From Caballeronia concitans (lineage in GTDB: Bacteria; Pseudomonadota; Gammaproteobacteria; Burkholderiales; Burkholderiaceae): 64,000 nt of DNA. The notes under the pieces were generated by a model. The model was not told the DNA's origin. It ran no database searches and worked only from the letters and a program-made list of their open reading frames with translations. The stretch covers positions 248,001 to 312,000 of the forward strand of contig NZ_FCNV02000002.1 of NCBI RefSeq assembly GCF_001544615.1, written 5' to 3'. This document shows, in pieces, positions 47,031 to 56,047 of this stretch (position 1 is its first letter; each line of letters opens with the position of its first letter). The position numbers were made by a program, and so were the translations under genes.

Positions 47031-47939
47031 TTGCGTTTCGACCTACATTCGCTGAAACTGTTCGTCGCGGTCTGCGAGCACGGCAGCATCGCGCGGGCAG
47101 CGGAATTCGAAAATATCGCGCCCTCGGCCATCAGCAAGCGCATGTCCCAGCTGGAGGACATTCTTAAGACCGCCTTGTTCGTGCGCAGCAACAAGGGCCT
47201 CGAGCTGACCGTCGCGGCGGCCGCGCTGCTGCAACACGCCCGGACGCTCCTGCTCGACATTCAGCAGATGGAAAGCGAACTGCTCGATCATGCCGAAGGC
47301 GTGCGCGGTCAAATCCGGCTGCATGCGAGCCTCTCCACCATCGTTCAGTACATTGCGAATGACATCCGCGTGTTCCTCGACCGGCATCCCGCGCTGCGCA
47401 TCGACCTTCAAGAGAGCCTGAGCCCCGCCGTCGTGCGCGCCGTGGCCGAGAATACCGCCGATATCGGCGTGTTCGGCGGCACCACCGTTGCGGCCGGATT
47501 GCAGGTTTATCCCTATCGCAGCGACCGGCTCGTCGTCATCATGCCGCCCGATCATCCGCTCAGCCGCGCCGGCCGCGTGAAGTTTCGCGAAGTCGCCGAA
47601 TATCCGCTCGTCGGACCGCAGGAAGGAAGCTATCTGAACTCGCTCGTGCTGCGCGCGGCGGCGGACCTCGATCATCCGCTCAAGCTCTCGATCCGCGTCA
47701 ACGGCTTCGAGCCGGTCCGCAGCATGGTCGAAGCGCGGCTCGGCGTCGGTCTCGTGCCCGAGCATCATGCCGAGCGTTACGTCAGTTCGGCGCCGCTCGT
47801 CGCCGTTCTGCTCGACGAACCCTGGGCCGAGCGGCACTGGAAAATCTGCGTGCGCGAGCCCGAGTCGCTTCCCGCGCCCGTACATCTCTTTCTCAAGCAT
47901 CTGCTCGCGAGCGCGCAACAGCCCGGCAGTCACGAATAG
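47031..47939 (+). CDS. LysR family transcriptional regulator
   Basis: A 302-residue LysR regulator with helix-turn-helix APSAISKRMSQLEDILKTAL and an effector domain from about residue 90. The start is a TTG at 47031 with GGAG 6 bases upstream. It shares specific stretches (FVRSNKG, STIVQY, VVRAVAENTADIGVF) with the LysR at 8245-9120, which also flanks an LeuCD-ABC operon. Its 3' end overlaps the convergent SMP-30 gene by 10 bases. Control of the large minus-strand operon is likely by analogy, although it lies at the operon's distal end. Confidence 0.88.
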   Translation: MRFDLHSLKLFVAVCEHGSIARAAEFENIAPSAISKRMSQLEDILKTALFVRSNKGLELTVAAAALLQHARTLLLDIQQMESELLDHAEGVRGQIRLHASLSTIVQYIANDIRVFLDRHPALRIDLQESLSPAVVRAVAENTADIGVFGGTTVAAGLQVYPYRSDRLVVIMPPDHPLSRAGRVKFREVAEYPLVGPQEGSYLNSLVLRAAADLDHPLKLSIRVNGFEPVRSMVEARLGVGLVPEHHAERYVSSAPLVAVLLDEPWAERHWKICVREPESLPAPVHLFLKHLLASAQQPGSHE

Positions 47940-48853
47940 GCGAGCTTCAGCCCCGCTTGCGGCCACGACAGCACGCCGAGGCGTCCGGTGCCCGACATCG
48001 TGACATAGGCGGTTTTCATGTCGGCCCCGCCGAAGCAGATGTTCGTCACCATGCCGTCCGGCACCATGACTTGCCGCAGCACCTCGCCCGACGGCGCGAC
48101 CACGGTGATGCATCCGGTCACGAGCGTCGCGACGCAGATGTTGCCTTCGGCGTCGACGGCCAGGCTGTCGAATCGCTGATAGCCCGGCAGACCGCACACG
48201 AGCCGCCCGCCGTGCGGAGAAGGATACGGATGCTTGCGCGCCCTGCCCGGCGCTTCGAGATCGAACGCCCACAAGCGCGCCGTTTCCGTTTCGGCGACAT
48301 AGACGACGCGATCGTCCGGCGACAGCCCCACGCCGTTGGCCGTCGTGAGCGGATACGCGACTTCGACGATCATCGACCCATCGGCTTTGCCGTAGTAGAG
48401 GCCCGCGTGATCGCGATCGCGCAGCCGGTTCTTGCCGAAATCGGTGAAATAGAAGCCACCTTCGTGGTCGAACACGATGTCGTTGGGACCGCACAGCGGA
48501 TGGTCGCCGCACCGGTCGTAGAGCGTCGTAAGCACGCCCGTGCGCGGGTCGAAGCGTTCGATCCGCCCGCTCGTATAGTCCGGATGGATGCCCGGCCGCG
48601 TGCGATTGAGCCCCGCCACCGTGCGAAAAAGGAAGCCGCCGTTGTTGCAGATATAGAACGCGCCGTCAGGACCCAGCGCCAGGCCGTTCGGCCCGCCGCC
48701 CACGTTCGCCAGCACCTTCACCGTCCCGTCGGCGGATACGCGGCTGATGGTCTCGCGCTCGATCTCGACGAGCACGATCGAGCCATCGGGCATCGCCACC
48801 GGCCCTTCGGGAAACTTCAAGCCTTCCGCCAGGATGCGGACGTCGCCTTGCAT
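47930..48853 (-). CDS. SMP-30/gluconolactonase family protein
   Basis: A 307-residue six-bladed beta-propeller. Metal-site stretches are KFPEGPVAM (Glu), GGPNGLALG, CGPNDIVFD (Asn) and TTANGVGLSPDD. Members are metal-dependent lactonases that open sugar or organic-acid lactones; many are cytoplasmic and occur in sugar-acid pathways. GGAGGAGACCCGAC precedes the ATG at 48853. It is the last gene of the ten-gene operon, after the second binding protein. In this operon it may open a lactone formed by the SDR dehydrogenase (inference). Confidence 0.88.
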   Translation of the reverse strand: MQGDVRILAEGLKFPEGPVAMPDGSIVLVEIERETISRVSADGTVKVLANVGGGPNGLALGPDGAFYICNNGGFLFRTVAGLNRTRPGIHPDYTSGRIERFDPRTGVLTTLYDRCGDHPLCGPNDIVFDHEGGFYFTDFGKNRLRDRDHAGLYYGKADGSMIVEVAYPLTTANGVGLSPDDRVVYVAETETARLWAFDLEAPGRARKHPYPSPHGGRLVCGLPGYQRFDSLAVDAEGNICVATLVTGCITVVAPSGEVLRQVMVPDGMVTNICFGGADMKTAYVTMSGTGRLGVLSWPQAGLKLAYS

Positions 48854-48870
48854 GTCGGGTCTCCTCCGTT

Positions 48871-49896
48871 CTAGCGCTTGTCCGCGTTCTCGACGAAGCG
48901 ATTGTCGTACGTCGCCTTCAGATCGATCGACGCCTGGCCGACGCCGGGATCGAATGCGGTCAGGACATCGTGCACGGTGCGCGCGGCGGCATCCGTCATC
49001 AGGCCATCGCGCGAAATGCAGCTCTGCATGTTGGCATAGGCGCGCGCGAACACGTCCTTCTCGGCGAGCGCATATTGTTGCGGCACGGCCGCCGCGACCT
49101 GTTCGGGCGTGGCATGCGCCATCCAGCGCTCGGCTTCGAGTATGGCGTTCGTCACCGCCTGCACGGTGTTCGGATTCTTGACGAGGAAGTCTCGCGTCGT
49201 ATAGATGGCGGCTTCCGGATAGTCGCCGCCCAGTGTCGCGCGCGTGCCGGCCGGGTCGCGCATCACGGCCAGCGGGAACAGATCGCCGGTGCTCTCTAGC
49301 ACGGTCGCGACGGGATCGTTGCTCATCAACGCGTCGATCTGGCCGCTGCGGGCCGCGGCGATCGCGCCAGCAGACGATCCCACGCCGATGATCGACACAT
49401 CGCCCGGCTTCACACCGGCCTTGCTCAGCAGATAGTTCACGCCCATGTGAAAGCTCGACCCCGGCGAGCTGACGCCGATGCGCATTCCCTTGAGGTCCGC
49501 GTAGCTCTTGACCTTGGCGTGGCTTGCCCGCGTCACGCCGAACACCCAGCCGGGGCACGATGCCAGCGTCACGAACGAGACGAGCTTTTGTCCCTTGGCC
49601 GCCATCGTGATGGTGTTCGAGTAGGCGCCCGCGACGATATCGGCGCTGCCGCCCATCATCGCCTGAAGCGCCTTCGCGCCGCCGCTGAACACGCCGATTT
49701 CGACATCCAGCCCCGCCTGCTTGAAGTATCCCCGGCTGTCCGCGATCACGAAGGGCAGATAAGGAAAGCCGACGCCCGCCGCAGCCAGATGGAGCTTCGG
49801 CTTCTCCGGCACCGGCGGGGAGCCTGCCGCCGACGCAGTGCAGACGACCGCGCACGCGGCCAATGCAATCAGGATTCGACGCGCAAGCGCTGTCAC
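48871..49896 (-). CDS. NMT1/SsuA-type ABC substrate-binding protein (second of the operon)
   Basis: A 341-residue periplasmic protein with a signal peptide ending near TASAAGS (about residue 24). The mature part starts PKLHLAAAGVGFPYLPFVIA and contains FSGGAKALQAMMGGSADIVAGAYSN. It is a clear paralogue of the 341-residue protein at 53207-54232: same length, same segment order, and matches such as GVSSPGSS/GVSAPGSS and TYDNRFV near the C-terminus. GGGAGACATCATC precedes a GTG start at 49896. Two binding proteins feeding one importer would widen the substrate range. Confidence 0.87.
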   Translation of the reverse strand: MTALARRILIALAACAVVCTASAAGSPPVPEKPKLHLAAAGVGFPYLPFVIADSRGYFKQAGLDVEIGVFSGGAKALQAMMGGSADIVAGAYSNTITMAAKGQKLVSFVTLASCPGWVFGVTRASHAKVKSYADLKGMRIGVSSPGSSFHMGVNYLLSKAGVKPGDVSIIGVGSSAGAIAAARSGQIDALMSNDPVATVLESTGDLFPLAVMRDPAGTRATLGGDYPEAAIYTTRDFLVKNPNTVQAVTNAILEAERWMAHATPEQVAAAVPQQYALAEKDVFARAYANMQSCISRDGLMTDAAARTVHDVLTAFDPGVGQASIDLKATYDNRFVENADKR

Positions 49897-49928
49897 GATG
49901 ATGTCTCCCTGACAGTGAGCAGAAGCGT

Positions 49929-50771
49929 TCAGCCCTGCACGACGCTCTGGCGCTGTTGCCCGAGCCCTTCGATGCCGAGCGTGACGACATCGCCCGGTTT
50001 CAGATAGACCGGCGGCTTCTGCCCGAGGCCGACTCCCGGCGGCGTGCCGGTGGAGATGATGTCGCCCGGCTGCAGCGACATGAACTGCGAGAGATACGAG
50101 ACCAGATAGCGCACGCCGTACACCATCGTGACCGTGCTGCCGTTCTGGTAGCGATGCCCGTTGACCTCGAGCCACATCGGCAGCGACTGCGGATCGGCAA
50201 TCTCGTCCGTGGTCACGAGCCAGGGACCGGTCGGGCCGAACGTATCCGCCGACTTACCCTTGGTCCACTGGCCCTGACGCTCGGCCTGGAACGCGCGCTC
50301 GGACACATCGTTGATGACGCAATAGCCCGCGACATGATCCATCGCATCGGCTTCGCTCACATACTTGGCCGTCTTGCCGATAACCACGCCCAGTTCCACT
50401 TCCCAGTCGGTCTTGATCGAGTCGCGCGGAATTTCTATCGCATCGTTCGGCCCGACGATCGCGCTCGTCGCCTTCATGAAGATGATCGGCTCGGGCGGCA
50501 CCGTCGCGCCTGTTTCCGCGGCGTGATCCGAGTAGTTCAGGCCGATGCAGATGAACTTGCCCGTGCCCGCCACGCACGCACCGATGCGCGGATTGCCTTC
50601 GACGCGCGGCAACGACGCCGCATCGAGCGCCTTCAGCCGGGCGAGGCTGTCGGGAAGCAGAACGTCGCCGGCAATGTCGTCGACATGATTCGACAGGTCG
50701 CGGATGTTGCCTTCCGAATCGAGAAGGCCCGGCTTCTCCTCGCCGGGTGAACCGTAGCGCAAAAGCTTCAT
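49929..50771 (-). CDS. Fumarylacetoacetate hydrolase family protein
   Basis: A 280-residue FAH-fold enzyme. The metal-binding Glu residues lie in DWEVELGVVIG, and FICIGLNYSDHAAET carries the catalytic His region; ISTGTPPGVGLG is the C-terminal signature. Family members hydrolyse or decarboxylate acylpyruvates and 2,4-diketo acids, including 2,4-diketo-3-deoxy sugar acids and oxaloacetate. The N-terminus MKLLRYGSPGEEKPGLLD resembles proteins often annotated as ureidoglycolate lyase or diketo-deoxy-fuconate hydrolase. It stands between the SDR and a binding protein. Together with the SDR it could finish a diketo-acid route. Confidence 0.88.
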   Translation of the reverse strand: MKLLRYGSPGEEKPGLLDSEGNIRDLSNHVDDIAGDVLLPDSLARLKALDAASLPRVEGNPRIGACVAGTGKFICIGLNYSDHAAETGATVPPEPIIFMKATSAIVGPNDAIEIPRDSIKTDWEVELGVVIGKTAKYVSEADAMDHVAGYCVINDVSERAFQAERQGQWTKGKSADTFGPTGPWLVTTDEIADPQSLPMWLEVNGHRYQNGSTVTMVYGVRYLVSYLSQFMSLQPGDIISTGTPPGVGLGQKPPVYLKPGDVVTLGIEGLGQQRQSVVQG

Positions 50772-50786
50772 GGATGCGTGCTCGCT

Positions 50787-51542
50787 TCAATAGGTGGCGC
50801 GTCCGCCGGACAGGTCGAAGACCGCGCCGGTGGTGAACGAATTCTCTTCGCTGGCAAGCCAGGCGATCATGGCGGCGGCTTCGTCGAGTTCGAGGAATCG
50901 TCCGCGCGGAATCTTGCCCAGCATGTACTCGATATGCTCGGGTGCCTGCTCCATCGCGCCCGGCGTGCGGGCAACGGCAGGCGTGACGCAATTGACCGCG
51001 ATGTCGTGTCGCGCCAGTTCCTTGCCGAGCGATTTCGTCATGGCGATGACCGCCGCCTTCGCCGAGCTATATGCCGCCGCGTTCGGGTTCCCTTCCTTGC
51101 CCGCCACCGACGCGAGATTGACGATGCGCCCGTAGTTCTGCCGGATCATCTCGGGCGCCACGGCGCGGCAGCAATGAAACGTGCCGTTGACATCGACATC
51201 CATCACCTGCTTCCAGACATCGACGGGATAATCGATCAAGGGCGCGTTCGGTCCGACGATCGCCGCATTGTTGATGAGAATATCGATGCGCCCGGTCGCC
51301 TTCAGCGTGCCCGCGACTGCCGCCTGCACGCTCGCATGGTCCGCAATGTCGACGCGCTCGAAGTGGACGTCGTGCTTGCCGAGCTGGCTGCGCGCCTCTT
51401 CGATGCCGGCTGCATTGATGTCCCAGATCACGAGCCGCGCGCCCGATTCCAGCAGCCGGCGGCCGACCGCCAGCCCGATGCCTTGCGCGCCGCCCGTCAC
51501 GACCGCGACACGGTCCGTCAGATTGATGTTGTTGGTCTGCAA
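50787..51542 (-). CDS. Short-chain dehydrogenase/reductase (classical SDR)
   Basis: A 251-residue classical SDR. The cofactor motif is VTGGAQGIGLA, with Asp in VIWDINA suggesting NAD over NADP. NNAAIVG, the Ser of NLASVAGKEG and the catalytic YSSAK are intact. The start is a TTG at 51542 with GGGG upstream. It lies between the permease and FAH-family genes. Such pairs occur in oxidative sugar-acid pathways where an SDR makes a 2,4-diketo acid and an FAH enzyme cleaves it. Confidence 0.9.
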   Translation of the reverse strand: MQTNNINLTDRVAVVTGGAQGIGLAVGRRLLESGARLVIWDINAAGIEEARSQLGKHDVHFERVDIADHASVQAAVAGTLKATGRIDILINNAAIVGPNAPLIDYPVDVWKQVMDVDVNGTFHCCRAVAPEMIRQNYGRIVNLASVAGKEGNPNAAAYSSAKAAVIAMTKSLGKELARHDIAVNCVTPAVARTPGAMEQAPEHIEYMLGKIPRGRFLELDEAAAMIAWLASEENSFTTGAVFDLSGGRATY

Positions 51543-51568
51543 TTGTTTGTCCCCAAGGGTTGCTTGTA

Positions 51569-52375
51569 CTATGCGCTCGCTGCAACGGTTTGCCCGGCCA
51601 CGGGCCGCCAGCGCAGCAGATAGTCTTCGATCATCGAGACGGCCGTATCGAGCAGGAGCGCGAACACGGTCAGCACCAGAATGCCGGCGATCACCGAGTT
51701 GATATCGAACACGCCTTCGGCCAGCAGAATCAGATAGCCCACGCCCTTTTCCGACCCGAGATACTCGCCCACCACACTGCCGACGAACGCAATGCCGATC
51801 GCGTTATGCAGGCTCGAAAACACCCAGCTCGTCGCCGAAGGAAGATAGACGTGCCGCATCAACTGACGCGAGTTCGCGCCGAGCATGCGCGTGTTGGACA
51901 GCACGGTCGGGCTGACTTCGCGCACGCCCTGGAACACGTTGAAAAACACGACGAAGAAGACCAGCGTGACGCCCAGCGCGACCTTCGACCAGATGCCGAG
52001 TCCGAACCACAGCGCGAATATCGGCGCGAAGATCAGGCGCGGCATCGAGTTCATCGCCTTGATGAACGGATCGAACACGACAGCGAGAAAAGGACTGAGC
52101 GCGAGCCACAGTCCGCACGCCAGCCCGAGCACCGTGCCGATCACGAACGCGAGCATGGTTTCGAGCAGCGTCGTGTACAGATGGCGGAACACCGAGCCGG
52201 TCACGAACCATTCGACGACGCGGCGCGCCACGCCGACCGGCTCCCCGAAAAAGAACGGCGACAGCCACTTCTCCGACGTGCCGAGCCACCAGAAGAACAC
52301 GACGCCGAGCAGGATCAGGAGCCGCGTCACCAGCACGGCGAAGCGATTGTTTGGGTCAAACTCGATTGCGCGCAT
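51569..52375 (-). CDS. ABC transporter permease, SsuC/TauC type
   Basis: A 268-residue inner-membrane permease with about six hydrophobic segments and the EAA-like loop SNTRMLGANSRQLMRHVYLP. It overlaps the ATPase gene by 20 bases. Unlike the region-1 importer it is the only permease in its operon, so a homodimer is expected. It pairs with the 284-residue ATPase and one or both 341-residue binding proteins. The substrate is probably an organic acid, to judge from the LeuCDB, SDR and FAH neighbours. Confidence 0.88.
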   Translation of the reverse strand: MRAIEFDPNNRFAVLVTRLLILLGVVFFWWLGTSEKWLSPFFFGEPVGVARRVVEWFVTGSVFRHLYTTLLETMLAFVIGTVLGLACGLWLALSPFLAVVFDPFIKAMNSMPRLIFAPIFALWFGLGIWSKVALGVTLVFFVVFFNVFQGVREVSPTVLSNTRMLGANSRQLMRHVYLPSATSWVFSSLHNAIGIAFVGSVVGEYLGSEKGVGYLILLAEGVFDINSVIAGILVLTVFALLLDTAVSMIEDYLLRWRPVAGQTVAASA

Positions 52376-53210
52376 AGCTTTTCAGGACCTCGCCTCGAAG
52401 CACGTCCCAGATCTGGGTGTGCAGTTGAAGGAAACGCTGCGTCATCCGGATTTCCGACATCTCGCGCGGCCGCTCCAGGTCGATCTCGAACTCCGCGATG
52501 GGCCGCGTGCCCGGTCCCGCCGACAACACGATGACGCGGTCGGACAGCGAGATCGCCTCTTCGAGATCGTGCGTCACGAACATCACGGACTTGCGGTCGT
52601 TCGACCACAGCCGCAACAGCTCGTTTTCCATCAGATGGCGCGTCTGGATGTCGAGCGCGCTGAACGGCTCGTCCATCAGAATGATGCGCGGATCGAGCGC
52701 CAGCGCCTGCGCGAGACCGGCGCGCTTGCGCATGCCGCCCGACATCTGATGCGGATACTTCTTCCCGTGACCGTGCAGCCCCACGCGATCGAGCCAGCCG
52801 CGCGCGACATCGAGTGCTTCCTGACGCGGCATGCCGCGAAAGATCAGGCCGATGGCGATGTTGTCTTCGGCCGTTTTCCAGGGCATGAGCGCATCGACCT
52901 GAAACAGATACGCGGCCTCCGTGTTGAGCCCTTGCGTCAGCTTCTTGCCGAACACGCTCAGGCTGCCCGACGAAGGCCGCGTCAGCCCGGCGGCCACGTT
53001 CAGCAGCGTGGACTTGCCGCAACCCGTCGGACCGACGATGGAGACGAACTCGCCGTCGCCTATCGTCAGGTTGCCCCCGGAGACGGCGGTGTACGTCTGC
53101 GCGCCCTTGCCGTTGCCGGCGAAGGTGCACGTCACGTTGTCGAACCGCAAGGCTTCACACCGCTCGGCACGTCCGGTCTTAATCGGGACGCTGTACGTGG
53201 CGGTGCTCAT
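52356..53210 (-). CDS. ABC transporter ATP-binding protein, SsuB/TauB type
   Basis: A 284-residue ATPase with Walker A GPTGCGKST, signature MSGGMRKR, Walker B RIILMDEP and switch His in MFVTHDLEEA. Its ATG overlaps the stop of the first binding protein (ATGA), and its own 3' end overlaps the permease gene. It belongs to the same NMT1-type importer class as 5345-6205 but is clearly a separate lineage copy. Confidence 0.92.
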   Translation of the reverse strand: MSTATYSVPIKTGRAERCEALRFDNVTCTFAGNGKGAQTYTAVSGGNLTIGDGEFVSIVGPTGCGKSTLLNVAAGLTRPSSGSLSVFGKKLTQGLNTEAAYLFQVDALMPWKTAEDNIAIGLIFRGMPRQEALDVARGWLDRVGLHGHGKKYPHQMSGGMRKRAGLAQALALDPRIILMDEPFSALDIQTRHLMENELLRLWSNDRKSVMFVTHDLEEAISLSDRVIVLSAGPGTRPIAEFEIDLERPREMSEIRMTQRFLQLHTQIWDVLRGEVLKSYARNRV

Positions 53211-54232
53211 GGCTGGATCTCCGCGGCCTTCTTCACGAAGCGGTTGTCGTAGGTGGCGGCGAGATCGATCTTCGCCGATGCCACGGCCGGATCGAACGCG
53301 GCCAGCACTTCATGCACGGTCTCCGCGCCTTTGGGCGTGATCTCGCCGTTCTGCGAGATGCAACGGCGGCTGTTCGTGAACGCTTCGGCATAGAGCGCCT
53401 TGTTGTCGCCCAGATATTGCGGCGGCACGTTGTCCGCGACCTGCTGCGGCGTAGCCTTGGCGATCCACTTCTCCGCGCGCACGATCGCATTCGCGACGGC
53501 CTGCACCGTCTTCGGATTCTTGTCGATGAAATCACGCGTGGCGAAGAGGCTCGATTCGGGATAGTCCGCGCCGAACACCTTCACGTTGCCGTCGGCGGTG
53601 CGCATGTTTTCGAGCGGCTTCAGGCTGCCGTCTTTCGTGAGGATGGTCGCGCTCGGATCGTTGACGATGAGCGCATCGATCTGCCCCGCGCGCACCGCTG
53701 CAACCGCGCCCGCTGCCTGTCCCACTCCGATGACCGAGATGTCCGACGGTTGCAGCCCTGCCTTGTGCAGGATGTAGTTCACGGCCATGTGCGTGCTCGA
53801 ACCCGGCGCGCTCACGCCGATCCGCATGCCCTTCAGGTCCTTCGGCGACTTCACGTCGGCCTCGTGTTTCTGCGATACGCCGAAGATCCATCCGGGGCAG
53901 ATCACCTGCGCGGCCACCACGACCAGATGCTGTCCTTTCGTGGCCATGGTGATGGTGTTCGAATACGCGCCCGCCACCATGTCGGAGCTGCCGCCGAGCA
54001 AGGCTTCAAGCGTCTTCGAGCCGCCGGAGAACGCGGCGATGGTGACGTCGAGCCCTTCGTCCTTGAAATAGCCGCGCTGCTTCGCGACGAGCAGCGGCAG
54101 ATAGGTGATGCCCGTGGACGCCGCCGCGATATGCAGCTCGGGCTTCTCCGGCACGTCCTTGGCCACCGCCGTGACCGATGCGCAAGCGAGTTGAACGGCT
54201 GCGCAGAGTGCAACAGCAAACTTCAGCTTCAT
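53207..54232 (-). CDS. NMT1/SsuA-type ABC substrate-binding protein (first of the operon)
   Basis: A 341-residue periplasmic protein; a signal peptide ends near VTAVAKD (about residue 25). It begins PELHIAAASTGITYLPLLVA and contains FSGGSKTLEALLGGSSDMVAGAYSN, closely matching the paralogue at 48871-49896. GGGAGGAGACAACC gives a strong start at 54232. It follows the LeuB-like gene by 110 bases and precedes the ATPase with a 4-base overlap. It probably delivers the acid used by the LeuCDB enzymes. Confidence 0.9.
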   Translation of the reverse strand: MKLKFAVALCAAVQLACASVTAVAKDVPEKPELHIAAASTGITYLPLLVAKQRGYFKDEGLDVTIAAFSGGSKTLEALLGGSSDMVAGAYSNTITMATKGQHLVVVAAQVICPGWIFGVSQKHEADVKSPKDLKGMRIGVSAPGSSTHMAVNYILHKAGLQPSDISVIGVGQAAGAVAAVRAGQIDALIVNDPSATILTKDGSLKPLENMRTADGNVKVFGADYPESSLFATRDFIDKNPKTVQAVANAIVRAEKWIAKATPQQVADNVPPQYLGDNKALYAEAFTNSRRCISQNGEITPKGAETVHEVLAAFDPAVASAKIDLAATYDNRFVKKAAEIQP

Positions 54233-54342
54233 GGTTGTCTCCTCCCTTTCCAGGGATGTCCGTACGACCGACTGCCTGAGACGGACCGGCATCTCGCGCA
54301 TGACGCATCGGGATGCCCGTCTGCCTCGGAACGCCCTTCGCT

Positions 54343-55413
54343 TCAAGCGACTTCTTTTCGCAAAGCCTCGACCACTGCATCGCCCATATCGCGCGTACCG
54401 ACGCTCTTCGTGCCTTCCTGATGGATGTCGCCGGTACGGTAGCCTTCGGCCAGCACGGCACGCACCGCGCGTTCGACGCGTCCCGCCGCGTCTTCCATCT
54501 CGAAGCTCTCGCGCAGCATCATCGCGAGCGAAAGGATGGCGGCGAGCGGATTGGCCACGTCCTTGCCCGCGATATCCGGCGCCGAGCCGTGCACCGGCTC
54601 GTAAAGCCCCTTGCGCTCGTAACCTAAGGAAGCCGAAGGCAGCATGCCGATCGATCCGGTCAGCATGGCGGCGGCGTCCGACAGGATGTCGCCGAACAGG
54701 TTGCCCGTCACGATGACATCGAACTGCTTGGGCCGGCGCATCAGCATCATCGCGGCTGCATCCACGAAGAGATGGCTCAGTTCGACGTCCGAATAATCGC
54801 GTCCGACGCGCGTGACCGTCTCGCGCCACAGCTGGCTCGCTTCCAGCACGTTCGCCTTGTCCACCGAACACAGCTTGTGATGACGGCGGCGGGCGGCGCG
54901 AAACGCGGCGTGCGCCACGCGTTCCACTTCCGATTCCGAATAGCGCATGGTGTTGAAGCCGACGCGCTCGCCCGCCTCGTTGGTCGTGAAGCCGCGCGGC
55001 TGACCGAAGTACGCATCGCCGTTCAACTCGCGCACGATCACGATGTCGAGTCCATCGACGACCTCGGGCCGCAACGTCGACGCGCCGATCAGTTCCGGAA
55101 ACATGTACGCCGGGCGGAAATTCGCGTACAGCGTGAGCGCTTCGCGCAACTGCAACAGCCCCGTTCCGGGACGGCGTTCGCGCGGAATGTCGGCTTCATC
55201 GGCCACGCCTACCGCGCCGAAGAGAATGGCGTCAGCCTTGCGCGCGATATCGAGCGTCGGCTCCGGAAGCGGCACGCCATGCGCCTGAATGCCCGCTTCA
55301 CCGATGGGCGCCTCCTGAGTCTCGGCATGCGGCGCCACCACTTTCAGCACCTTGAGCGCCTGCGCCACGACTTCGGGACCGATACCATCACCGGGCATGA
55401 CTGCAATCTTCAT
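54343..55413 (-). CDS. leuB: 3-isopropylmalate dehydrogenase family (beta-decarboxylating dehydrogenase)
   Basis: A 356-residue NAD-dependent dehydrogenase. Visible hallmarks are [10 protein letters not shown], the substrate-arginine region [23 protein letters not shown] and the metal-binding [13 protein letters not shown]. The NAD-binding [20 protein letters not shown] is intact. It oxidises a 2-hydroxy-3-carboxy acid and releases CO2. It follows LeuC and LeuD of the same operon, so a full alkylmalate isomerisation-decarboxylation module exists. No leuA is present and the operon is tied to an importer, so catabolic use, or tartrate-type activity, is as likely as leucine synthesis. Confidence 0.88.
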   Translation of the reverse strand: MKIAVMPGDGIGPEVVAQALKVLKVVAPHAETQEAPIGEAGIQAHGVPLPEPTLDIARKADAILFGAVGVADEADIPRERRPGTGLLQLREALTLYANFRPAYMFPELIGASTLRPEVVDGLDIVIVRELNGDAYFGQPRGFTTNEAGERVGFNTMRYSESEVERVAHAAFRAARRRHHKLCSVDKANVLEASQLWRETVTRVGRDYSDVELSHLFVDAAAMMLMRRPKQFDVIVTGNLFGDILSDAAAMLTGSIGMLPSASLGYERKGLYEPVHGSAPDIAGKDVANPLAAILSLAMMLRESFEMEDAAGRVERAVRAVLAEGYRTGDIHQEGTKSVGTRDMGDAVVEALRKEVA

Positions 55414-55448
55414 CTGACCTCCTCCAGGTTATTTAGACATCGCGCGAT

Positions 55449-56045
55449 TCAATATCCGTCGACGCGGTCACGCTCGAACGCATCGATGCGTTCGCGGTGC
55501 GAAAGCGTGTAATCGATCTCGTCCATGCCGCGCAGCAGGCACTCCTTGGCGAACGGCTCCATCGCGAAACCATGCGACGTGCCGTCGGGCAAGGTCACGG
55601 TCTGCGCGGGCAGATCGATCGAAATCCGGCTGCCCGCATCGACGGAAAGACGTTCGAGCAGCGGAAGCACGACCGTCTCCGGCAGCACGATAGGCAGCAG
55701 TCCGTTCTTCAGGCAGTTGATGAAGAAGATGTCGCCGAAGCTCGGTGCGATGACCGAGCGGATGCCGTAGTCGTAGAGCGCCCATACCGCGTGCTCGCGC
55801 GAGGAACCGCAGCCGAAGTTATGGTTCGCCACCACGATGCGCGCTTCGCGAAACGGCGCCTGGTTGAGCACGAAGCCGGGGTTCTCCTCGCCATCCGGAC
55901 GCAAGCGCAGCGCGCGGAACAGGAACTGGCCGAAGTCGTCGGAGCGCGGCTTTTGCAGGAAGCGCGCGGGCAGAATCTGGTCGGTATCGCAATTGATGGC
56001 GGCGATCGGGACCGCGACTGCGTCGAGATGAGTCAGCTTCTCCAT
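55449..56045 (-). CDS. leuD: 3-isopropylmalate dehydratase-type small subunit
   Basis: A 198-residue swivel-domain subunit. It has INCDTDQILPARFL near the N-terminus, CGSSREHAVWALYDYGI and FGDIFFINCLKNGLLPIVL. The His in SREHA is the canonical residue, whereas the region-1 copy has Met at that place (SREMA), hinting at different substrates. The start at 56045 is 2 bases after the LeuC stop. It forms a heterodimer with the 476-residue subunit. Confidence 0.9.
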   Translation of the reverse strand: MEKLTHLDAVAVPIAAINCDTDQILPARFLQKPRSDDFGQFLFRALRLRPDGEENPGFVLNQAPFREARIVVANHNFGCGSSREHAVWALYDYGIRSVIAPSFGDIFFINCLKNGLLPIVLPETVVLPLLERLSVDAGSRISIDLPAQTVTLPDGTSHGFAMEPFAKECLLRGMDEIDYTLSHRERIDAFERDRVDGY

Positions 56046-56047
56046 GT

